Source: Nitriliruptorales bacterium
GTDB lineage: Bacteria; Actinomycetota; Nitriliruptoria; Euzebyales; Egibacteraceae
Assembly (NCBI GenBank): GCA_007119305.1
Contig: SKPY01000518.1
Location: forward strand, 1 to 5,318
Direction of reading: 5' to 3'
Length of the DNA: 5,318 bases
Shown: positions 1 through 4,977 of the stretch, piece after piece
How the letters are laid out: each line of letters starts with the position of its first letter
Numbering within the stretch: position 1 is the stretch's first letter
Program-made: the position numbers and the translations under genes
Notes under the pieces: generated by a model
The model's database searches: none
Told to the model about the DNA's origin: nothing
The model's input: the letters and a program-made list of their open reading frames with translations, nothing else

Positions 1-118
1 CCTGGAACGCCTCGGTCCACTGCACCATCCGGCGCAGATCCCCGAGCTCGTGACAGATCTCGATCGTGGCGCAGTAGAGGTTGCCGGCGCGAACCGAGCC
101 GACAGAAGGCCCTTCCAA
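1..118 (-). pseudogene. Probable 5'-truncated fragment of an ATP-binding LuxR-type regulator, running off the left edge
   Basis: The minus-strand frame that is open from about position 217 down to 1 contains, from about position 100 leftward, a segment with strong GC-ending codon bias. It reads AGNLYCATIEIC followed by HELGDLRRMVQWTEAF. From memory this resembles the mid-protein motif of large actinobacterial LuxR-family or cyclase-like regulators with an ATPase domain and TPR-like helices, in which a conserved Gly-x-x-Tyr-Cys and a Asp-x-x-Arg-Arg-x-x-x-Trp-Thr stretch recur. In those proteins hundreds of residues precede this motif. Here the frame meets a stop at 220-218 and the residues upstream of the motif look unrelated; neither of the other two minus-strand frames restores them. 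The only starts available are TTG at 118 or GTG at 172. I therefore infer a decayed or truncated gene. It could instead be a short intact gene; the family call rests on a short match. Confidence 0.42.
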
Positions 119-159
119 GCAGGGACTGAAGACCCGTTCGGTGCCCGGGGGTCCATGCG

Positions 160-175
160 ACCGTGCCGTCACGGT
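160..175. repeat. Short perfect inverted repeat upstream of the lipoprotein gene
   Basis: ACCGTG at 160-165 and CACGGT at 170-175 form a perfect 6-bp stem with a 4-nt CCGT loop, ending 15 bases before the Shine-Dalgarno sequence of the lipoprotein gene. It could be a small operator or an RNA hairpin in the leader. No clear -10 or -35 box could be assigned around it, so its role is open. Such short repeats also arise by chance in GC-rich DNA. Confidence 0.25.
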
Positions 176-190
176 GTCAGAGATGCGTGT

Positions 191-196
191 GGAGGG
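191..196 (+). promoter_or_regulatory. Strong Shine-Dalgarno sequence that fixes the lipoprotein start
   Basis: GGAGGG lies 6 nt before the ATG at 203 (9 nt before a second in-frame ATG at 206). The reading frame is open much further upstream, to the window edge, but only this start gives a good ribosome binding site followed at once by a signal peptide. It therefore rules out longer versions of the protein. Confidence 0.75.
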
Positions 197-202
197 AGCC
201 GG

Positions 203-691
203 ATGATGAGCCGACGACTACTGCTACTGCTTGCGATGCTGTCCGCTGTCGTGCTCATCGCAGCGGCCTGCGGTGAGGAGGACGTCGTAGAGGACGTCGC
301 CCCCGACGTCGCGGAGGACGACTACGACATCAGTGACCAGCCCGACGACGCGGCCGCGAGGTTCGTGACCCCCAGCGATGGGGACACGGTGAGCTCGCCC
401 GTGCGGTTCGAGATGGAGGCCGACGGGGTCGAGATCGTGCCGGCCGGGCCCCGCGCGCTTGGCGAAGCGCACTTCCACATCCTCGTCGACCTCGACTGCG
501 CCGATGAGGGCGAGTTCCTGCCCGGACCTGGCGACGAGGCCGAGGAACAGGGCTACTACCACTTCGGGGACGGATCGAGCGAGGCTGAGCTGGAGTTGGA
601 GCCGGGCACCTACGACCTGTGCCTGCAGCTTGCAGATGGTGTGCACGCCGCCTTCGGCGAGACCGACACGATCGAGATCACCGTCGAGTAG
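203..691 (+). CDS. Predicted lipoprotein with DUF4399-like domain
   Basis: A 162-residue protein. Residues 1-22 form a signal peptide: Met-Met-Ser-Arg-Arg, then a run of five Leu and a hydrophobic core, ending in Ala-Ala-Ala before Cys23. Cys23 is the likely lipidation site, although Ala at the -3 position is less usual than Leu. Residues 25-50 are a strongly acidic linker that would hold the domain off the membrane. Residues 51-162 match my recollection of DUF4399: an opening VTPSDGDTV with SSPVRFE, then AHFHILVD (His90, His92), YYHFGDG (His120), PGTYDLCLQLADGVH (134-148) and a closing ITVE strand, as expected for a small beta-sandwich. Function of the family is not established; the conserved His residues could bind metal. 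Cys99 and Cys140 might form a disulfide. The gene stands alone, convergent with the downstream minus-strand gene. Lipoprotein call is firm, domain call good. Confidence 0.85.
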   Translation: MMSRRLLLLLAMLSAVVLIAAACGEEDVVEDVAPDVAEDDYDISDQPDDAAARFVTPSDGDTVSSPVRFEMEADGVEIVPAGPRALGEAHFHILVDLDCADEGEFLPGPGDEAEEQGYYHFGDGSSEAELELEPGTYDLCLQLADGVHAAFGETDTIEITVE

Positions 692-696
692 CGGCG

Positions 697-761
697 CCCC
701 CCTGCGGCGGCCGGTGCGCTCTCTGCGCGCGCCCACCATCACACCGTCCGCCGCAGGGGGG
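697..761. terminator. Long inverted repeat between convergent genes, likely bidirectional terminator
   Basis: CCCCCCTGCGGCGG at 697-710 and its exact reverse complement at 748-761 give a 14-bp perfect stem. After one mismatch (711/747) a further 5 bp can pair (CGGTG 712-716 with CACCG 742-746), leaving a 25-nt loop. It starts 5 bases after the lipoprotein stop codon and ends directly against the stop codon of the convergent minus-strand gene. That placement makes a shared terminator the natural reading. Neither side has a T-run, so it is not a textbook intrinsic terminator; U-tract-poor hairpins are commonly proposed in actinobacteria. Confidence 0.7.
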
Positions 762-2444
762 CTACTGCTGGCTGGCGATCCACGCGTCGAGCTGCTCGTC
801 GAGCACGTCGAGCGGGAGCGGCCCGGAGGCGAGGACCGCGTCGTGGAAGGCGGCGAGGTCGAAGCGGGACCGCAGGCTCCGCTGGGCCCGTTGCCGCAGG
901 TCGAGGATCCGGCGCTGGCCGACCTTGTAGGCGAGGGCCTGCCCGGGCAGCACGATGTAGCGGTCCACCTCGTTGGCGATGTTGTTCGCTGCGAGGGGGG
1001 AGTGCTCGCGCAGGTAGGCGACCGCCTGCTCGCGGCTCCAGCCGCGCGCGTGCAGCCCGGTGTCGACGACGAGGCGGCCGGCGCGCCAGGAATCGAACGC
1101 GAGCATGCCGAGGCGGGCGAGCGCGTCCGAGTACAGGCCCATCTCGTCGGCCAGCCGTTCGGTGTAGAGCGCCCAGCCCTCGCTGTACGCGGTCGGGACG
1201 GCATGCCGGCGGAAGGTCGGCAAGTCGAGCTCCTGCGCCAGCGCGACCTGCGTGTGGTGGCCCGGGACCGCCTCGTGGAACGCGAGCGCCTCGGCCTCGA
1301 ACCGCGTGCGCGTGTGCGGGGCGTGGGTGTTGACGTAGTAGACCCCCGGCCTGCTGCCGTCGCTGGCCGGTGGCTGGTAGTAGGCGATGGTGCCGTGCTC
1401 GACCTCGTGCGGGTCCATGGGCCGGACGACGCAGCCCGTCCTCGGCTGACGGCCGAACCAGCGTGGGACCGCCTCCTGGGCGCGCGCAAGGGCGACCTCG
1501 GCGGCGGTGCGGACCTCCTGCACCGACGTGAACCGCAAGGCGGGGTCCTCGCGGAGACGCCCGAAGATGTCGGTGAGGTCGGAGGTCGCAAGCGCCTGTC
1601 CGCCGATCGTCTGGTACTCCTCGGTGAGGGCCTCGACCGCCGCGCGCCCCAGCGCGTGCAGCGCGTCGGGGGCGTGCGCTGCGCCCGTGTGGCGGCGGAC
1701 CGCGGCGGCGTAGAGCTCCTCGCCGCCCGGCAACCAGCACAGCCCCGCCCGCTCCGGGCTGCGCGCTGCGGGCAGCACGTCCGACGCGAGGACGTCGCGC
1801 ATCCGCGCCAGCGCAGGCCGCACCGACGTGGCGACCGCGTCCTGCAGTGCCTCGCGCCACACGTCGGTGCGCTGCCTGCTCCAGGCCGCAGGCGCAGCGG
1901 GCGCGAGCAGCGGATCGTCCGCGAGCGCGGACGCGAGGTAGCTGTCGAGCCAGTCGACAGTGCCCTGGACGGTGTGCGCCACCGGGGTGCGCCCGCGGGC
2001 CAGGCCCTCGCGGAGGCGGCGCGTCGCCATGTCGAAGGCGCCGGCCAGGCGGCGCTGGCGCACGACGAGCGCCTCGGCCTGGTACGCGTCGGTGATGCTC
2101 AGCCGCGGGCAGGTCTCGAAGACGTCCACGAGCGGTCCGGTGATCGCCGGTGCGACCGTGTACTCGACCGCCGCCTCGTCCTGCTCGTCCGCGCGTGCGG
2201 CCGCCTCGGAGGCCAGCATCCGGACGGTGACCCGGTCGTCGGCTGCGAGCGTGCCGTCATCGGCCGCGGCCGCCCGCTGGGCGAGGGCGCGGAAGCGTCC
2301 GGCCTGGGCTGCCTGGCCGGGGGCGGACAGGTCGGGCACGAGCTCGTCGTACTCCCTGAACCCGAGGTAGCTCGCGGTCAGGGGATGGATCTCGCAGTAC
2401 GCCTGCCAGTACTCAGCGCACAGGGCGTCCACGGTTGCGGCCAT
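762..2444 (-). CDS. DUF885 family protein, putative zinc metallopeptidase (paralogue A)
   Basis: A 560-residue protein of the usual length for DUF885. Motifs in order: an N-terminal helical region with HPLTASYLGF near residue 20-29; HEAVPGHHTQ at 390-399, a variant of the gluzincin zinc motif with His390, Glu391 and His396/His397; EGWALYTERL at 422-431, supplying the likely Glu ligand; DTGLHARGW at 461-469; and NEVDRYI...PGQALAYKVG at 491-509. These are family hallmarks. Peptide hydrolysis is inferred from them; the substrate is unknown. There is no signal peptide, so it is probably cytoplasmic. Start chosen: ATG at 2444, with GAGGA (2457-2453) 8 nt upstream. A longer frame to 2597 exists, but its extra 51 residues look like shadow sequence and would overlap the divergent gene. 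It is divergent from a second DUF885 gene and convergent with the lipoprotein gene. Confidence 0.9.
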   Translation of the reverse strand: MAATVDALCAEYWQAYCEIHPLTASYLGFREYDELVPDLSAPGQAAQAGRFRALAQRAAAADDGTLAADDRVTVRMLASEAAARADEQDEAAVEYTVAPAITGPLVDVFETCPRLSITDAYQAEALVVRQRRLAGAFDMATRRLREGLARGRTPVAHTVQGTVDWLDSYLASALADDPLLAPAAPAAWSRQRTDVWREALQDAVATSVRPALARMRDVLASDVLPAARSPERAGLCWLPGGEELYAAAVRRHTGAAHAPDALHALGRAAVEALTEEYQTIGGQALATSDLTDIFGRLREDPALRFTSVQEVRTAAEVALARAQEAVPRWFGRQPRTGCVVRPMDPHEVEHGTIAYYQPPASDGSRPGVYYVNTHAPHTRTRFEAEALAFHEAVPGHHTQVALAQELDLPTFRRHAVPTAYSEGWALYTERLADEMGLYSDALARLGMLAFDSWRAGRLVVDTGLHARGWSREQAVAYLREHSPLAANNIANEVDRYIVLPGQALAYKVGQRRILDLRQRAQRSLRSRFDLAAFHDAVLASGPLPLDVLDEQLDAWIASQQ

Positions 2445-2508
2445 GGGTCTCGTCCTCGCGTCGGCTCCGCCGGCTCGGTCTGGGGCCGGGTGTGCGTCCG
2501 GCACGGCC

Positions 2509-2518
2509 ACGCTACGCT
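2509..2518. promoter_or_regulatory. Candidate overlapping divergent -10 elements
   Basis: The 10-mer ACGCTACGCT contains TACGCT on the plus strand (2513-2518) and TAGCGT on the minus strand (2514-2509), both fitting the actinobacterial -10 pattern TANNNT. The plus-strand box ends 7 nt before the GTG at 2526, which would put the transcription start on or next to the start codon and make that mRNA leaderless. The minus-strand box would give a leader of roughly 55-60 nt that includes the GAGGA ribosome site. No good -35 box was found for either direction, so this is a suggestion only. Confidence 0.4.
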
Positions 2519-2525
2519 GCCGGGC

Positions 2526-4025
2526 GTGCTGGGTCCGCGCCTGCGTGCCATCTGCGATCTGATCGTCCCGACCGCCCGCGAAGGGATCGGGCTCCACGCT
2601 TACGATGGCGTCGTCGGCGATCTGTCACCTGCCGGCGTCCGCGCCGGGTTGGCCCGACTGGGCGGCGCGCCGCTCGCTGACCCGCACGACGAGGCGCATC
2701 TCGCGACGGTTGAGGCGAGCCTGCGGGTGGAGCTCGGAGAGCTGGAAGAGCACCGCCGCAACCCGCTGCTGCACATCAGCAACCTCGACCTGGCCAACTA
2801 CGACCGTGCCTACGCGCCGCCCGAGGAGCGGGCCGCGGGGCGCCGCGCGCACCTGGCCTGCTGGCCCGACGCGGTCGCTGCGGCGCTCGAGGCGTTGGAC
2901 CGGGTGCCGCGCCACGTCGCCCAGGGCCTGCTCGGCGCGGCCGAGGGGCTGGCCCACGGCCTTGACCCGTCGAAGGACGCGGACGCGCTCGCCGCCCACC
3001 AGCGGTTTGTGGAGCATCTGCGCCGAGCCGCCGCCGAAGGAGACCCGCACGCCGCGCTCGGCGGGCCGGCCCTTGCCAGGCTGCTGGCCACCGCGGAGGC
3101 GACCGACGTCGACCTCGCCCGGCTGGCCGAACAGGCCGACGGCGAGCGGGAGCGCCTGCGCTCGCTCCTCGCGTCCTCCTGCGAGGCGCTCCAGCCGGAC
3201 GCTCCCATCGTCGCGACGGTCGCCGCGCTCGAGGCCGACCACCCCACCGCGGACGGCGTGCTCGACGAAGCCAGGCAGATGACGGGCGAGGTGCTCGCGT
3301 TCACCCGCGCCTCGGGGATCGTGCCCGAGCACGACGGCGAGTGTCGCGTGGGGCCTGCACCGCCGTCACGCTCGTACGCCCTGGCCATGCTCTCGCCCGC
3401 CGCCCCCTTCGAGGAGGACGGCCCCTCGTGGTTCCACGTCACCCCGCCTGCGCGGTCCTGGAGCCCGCAGCAGGTGGACGACTGGTTGGCGGTGTTCAAC
3501 CGCACGCGCCTGCCGGCCATCGCCGTGCACGAGGTCGCACCAGGGCATTTCACGCACTTCCGCTTCATGCGGCGCGCACCCAGCGCTGTGCGCAAGGCGC
3601 TGCACTCCTACGCGTTCGTCGAGGGGTGGGCCCACTACATGGAGGAGCTCCTGCTCGAGGAGGGCTTCAGGGCCGGCGATCCACACTACGCGGCGGGCGT
3701 GGCGCTCGAGGCGCTCGTGCGCGTCACCCGGCTGGCCGTGGCGATCGGTCTGCACACCGGAGCCATGACGGCGGACGAGGCCGAGCGCCGCTTCGTCGAG
3801 GATGCGTTCATCCGCGGCCCTGCCGCCCGCAGCGAGGCCCTGCGGGCGACGTGGGATCCCGGCTACGGCAGCTACACCTGGGGCAAGCTCGAGCTGTGGG
3901 GGCTGCGCGCCGACGCGCGCCGGGCGTGGGGCAGCGGGTTCTCCAACCGCCGCTTCCACGGGGCCCTGCTCGCGCTGGGGGCGCCCCCGCTCGGACTGGC
4001 CCGATGCGCCCTCGGCCTCGGCTAG
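2526..4025 (+). CDS. DUF885 family protein, putative zinc metallopeptidase (paralogue B)
   Basis: A 499-residue protein whose C-terminal half carries DUF885 hallmarks: AIAVHEVAPGHFTH (331-344; His335, Glu336, His341, His344), FVEGWAHYMEEL (364-375; Glu366 as likely third ligand), AIGLHTGAMT (406-415) and DPGYGSYTWGKLELWGLR (444-461). The N-terminal half is mostly helical and Ala/Leu/Arg rich, with HISNLDLANYDRAY at 83-96. Only the motifs resemble the neighbouring paralogue, so this is an old divergence rather than a recent duplication. Peptide hydrolysis is inferred; substrate unknown; no signal peptide seen. The start is uncertain. GTG at 2526 has no Shine-Dalgarno sequence but sits 7 nt after a candidate -10 box, as in leaderless genes. 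GTG at 2490 is an alternative that adds 12 residues. The frame is open far upstream (to about 459), but that part is antisense shadow of the divergent gene. Confidence 0.85.
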   Translation: MLGPRLRAICDLIVPTAREGIGLHAYDGVVGDLSPAGVRAGLARLGGAPLADPHDEAHLATVEASLRVELGELEEHRRNPLLHISNLDLANYDRAYAPPEERAAGRRAHLACWPDAVAAALEALDRVPRHVAQGLLGAAEGLAHGLDPSKDADALAAHQRFVEHLRRAAAEGDPHAALGGPALARLLATAEATDVDLARLAEQADGERERLRSLLASSCEALQPDAPIVATVAALEADHPTADGVLDEARQMTGEVLAFTRASGIVPEHDGECRVGPAPPSRSYALAMLSPAAPFEEDGPSWFHVTPPARSWSPQQVDDWLAVFNRTRLPAIAVHEVAPGHFTHFRFMRRAPSAVRKALHSYAFVEGWAHYMEELLLEEGFRAGDPHYAAGVALEALVRVTRLAVAIGLHTGAMTADEAERRFVEDAFIRGPAARSEALRATWDPGYGSYTWGKLELWGLRADARRAWGSGFSNRRFHGALLALGAPPLGLARCALGLG

Positions 4026-4027
4026 GA

Positions 4028-4070
4028 GGCTCGGCTGCCTGCCCCGTCCAGCGGCTCGCTGCCTGCCCGG
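4028..4070. repeat. Imperfect direct repeat after the DUF885 gene
   Basis: GGCTCGGCTGCCTGCCCCG (4028-4046) recurs as GGCTCGCTGCCTGCCCGG (4053-4070), differing by two single-base insertions or deletions, with a 25-nt period. It begins 2 bases after the stop codon. It may be a local tandem duplication; no function can be assigned. Confidence 0.5.
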
Positions 4071-4111
4071 TTTGAACGGTTCGCACGCGCGCAGCGCGGG
4101 CGGCAACCCGG
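4067..4111 (+). terminator. Possible two-part hairpin downstream of paralogue B
   Basis: An inner perfect hairpin CGCGC-GCA-GCGCG (4086-4098) lies inside an outer pairing of CCGGTT (4067-4072) with AACCCGG (4105-4111, one bulged C). It sits in the gap between the DUF885 stop and the mec promoter region, where a terminator would be expected. There is no T-run, and the inner stem is short, so the call is weak. Confidence 0.28.
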
Positions 4112-4137
4112 TTCTCACTGTTCCCACTGTTCGCTGA
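4111..4137. repeat. Tandem 9-bp GTTC repeat upstream of the mec-cysO-cysM operon
   Basis: Three units follow one another at 4111, 4120 and 4129: GTTCTCACT, GTTCCCACT and GTTCGCTGA. The first two differ at one base; the third keeps GTTC and drifts after it. A fourth similar unit, GTTCGCACG, lies at 4079-4087. The array ends 22 bases before the candidate -10 box at 4160, so it would cover or adjoin the -35 region and could bind a regulator. This role is inferred from position only. Confidence 0.4.
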
Positions 4138-4159
4138 CGGCGGGCGGGGGGGTCCTGGC

Positions 4160-4165
4160 TACGCT
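4160..4165 (+). promoter_or_regulatory. Candidate -10 box for the mec-cysO-cysM operon
   Basis: TACGCT fits the TANNNT pattern and lies in the same 9-base context (GCTACGCTG) as the box before the DUF885 gene at 2526. A start about 7 nt downstream would give a leader of around 22-23 nt, long enough to include the GGAG (4187-4190) that lies 4 nt before the mec ATG. No convincing -35 box was seen; GCTGAC at 4133-4138 is 21 nt upstream, too far for usual spacing. Confidence 0.4.
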
Positions 4166-4194
4166 GGCTCGGACCCGTTGCGACTCGGAGCAGC

Positions 4195-4641
4195 ATGACG
4201 CGCGCGCAGATCGATGGCCGCTTCCACCTCGACCGCACCACCTACGAGGCGATCATCGCGCATGCCCGCAGCGACTTCCCCTACGAGGTGTGCGGGCTGC
4301 TGGCCGGCGAGGACGGCGAGATCGCCAAGCACTACCGGATCCCCAACGCCGCACGGTCCATGACGTACTACTCGATGGACCCCAAGGCGATGCTGCAGGC
4401 GTTCAACGAGATGGACGAGCATGACTGGGACCTGCTGGCGATCTACCACAGCCACACCCACACCGAGGCGTTCCCCTCGGCCACCGACGTCGAACTCGCC
4501 TTCTACCCGGACGCGGTCTACCTGATCGTGTCGTTGCAGGAAGACGAGCCGGTGGCGCGGGCGTTCAACATCCGCGACGGCAAGATCACCGAACGCAAGC
4601 TCTACGTCGGCGGGGCGCAGGTGCCCGCCGGCAGCCGCTAG
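4195..4641 (+). CDS. mec: Mec, JAMM-type zinc protease acting on CysO
   Basis: A 148-residue JAMM/MPN+ (Mov34) domain protein. In M. tuberculosis the homologue Mec releases cysteine from the CysO-cysteine adduct and so regenerates the sulfur carrier. The full catalytic signature is visible: Glu31 in YEVCGLL; then HSH (His85, His87), seven residues, Ser95, two residues and Asp98 (HSH-x7-S-x2-D). The zinc ligands His85, His87 and Asp98 and the catalytic Glu31 are all intact, so an active enzyme is expected in the cytoplasm. Length is typical of the family. The ATG at 4195 has GGAG at 4187-4190, a rather close spacing. It is the first gene of a tight operon, 23 bp before cysO. Because CysO here has a C-terminal tail, this enzyme may also trim the CysO precursor; that second role is inference. 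Confidence 0.93.
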   Translation: MTRAQIDGRFHLDRTTYEAIIAHARSDFPYEVCGLLAGEDGEIAKHYRIPNAARSMTYYSMDPKAMLQAFNEMDEHDWDLLAIYHSHTHTEAFPSATDVELAFYPDAVYLIVSLQEDEPVARAFNIRDGKITERKLYVGGAQVPAGSR

Positions 4642-4664
4642 CTACCGCAGAGGACAGACACGAC

Positions 4665-4976
4665 ATGCCGATCGAGGTTCGCATCCCCACCGTGCTGCGC
4701 CAGCACACCGACGGGGAGAAGAAGGTCGCAGCAGAGGGCGAGACCCTGCACGAGGTCATCGCCGACCTCGAGGGCCGCCATCCCGGGCTCAAGGGCAAGC
4801 TCGTCGACGATGACGGGGCGCTGCACCGGTTCATCAACGTCTACGTGAACGACGAGGACGCGCGCTTCCTCGGGGGAGCGCAGACGCCGGTCGAGGACGG
4901 CGACGTGGTCTCGATCCTGCCGGCCGTCGCCGGTGGCGCACACCCGCGCGTTGCCGGGAGCCCAGAGACGCGCTGA
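4665..4976 (+). CDS. cysO: CysO, ThiS/MoaD-like sulfur carrier with a C-terminal extension
   Basis: A 103-residue beta-grasp (ubiquitin-like) protein. In M. tuberculosis CysO is made into a C-terminal thiocarboxylate and donates sulfur to CysM for cysteine synthesis. Matching features are RIPTVLRQHT (6-15), LHRFINVYVNDED (53-65), VEDGDVVSILPAVAGG (76-91), all close to the mycobacterial protein as I recall it. The functional Gly-Gly is at residues 90-91, but the frame continues for 12 more residues (AHPRVAGSPETR) to a TGA at 4974-4976. The mycobacterial carrier, from memory, ends at Gly-Gly. A free terminal Gly is required for adenylation, so removal of the tail should be needed. AGAGGA at 4649-4654 is a good ribosome site 10 nt before the ATG. 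It lies between mec and cysM, with a single base between its stop and the cysM start. Confidence 0.93.
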   Translation: MPIEVRIPTVLRQHTDGEKKVAAEGETLHEVIADLEGRHPGLKGKLVDDDGALHRFINVYVNDEDARFLGGAQTPVEDGDVVSILPAVAGGAHPRVAGSPETR

Positions 4977-4977
4977 C

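Noticed and set aside
50..202. GTG start at 50 for the lipoprotein, adding 51 residues
   Set aside because: It would bury the signal peptide inside the protein; a strong ribosome site directly precedes the ATG at 203.
224..1860. Long minus-strand open frames (224-1591 and 739-1860) overlapping paralogue A in other frames
   Set aside because: They are Arg/Ala/Pro/Ser-rich with no recognisable motif, and lie in the wrong frame of a gene with clear family hallmarks.
459..2525. A very long plus-strand open frame continuous with paralogue B, which would make a protein of 1188 residues
   Set aside because: Its first two thirds are antisense to the well-supported minus-strand DUF885 gene and overlap the lipoprotein; they show no family motifs and Arg/Val/Gly-rich shadow composition. 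Long antisense frames are expected in DNA with GC-ending codons.
2445..2597. 51-residue N-terminal extension of paralogue A
   Set aside because: It lacks family similarity, would overlap the divergent gene and its promoter, and the ATG at 2444 has a well-placed GAGGA.
4073..4082. GAACGGTTC near-palindrome as an operator
   Set aside because: Only 4-bp arms around one central base; too short to call in isolation, and it partly overlaps the GTTC unit already reported.
2600..4241. Minus-strand open frames antisense to paralogue B and the following gap (for example 2625-3332 and 3366-4241)
   Set aside because: Composition and lack of motifs mark them as shadows of the plus-strand gene.
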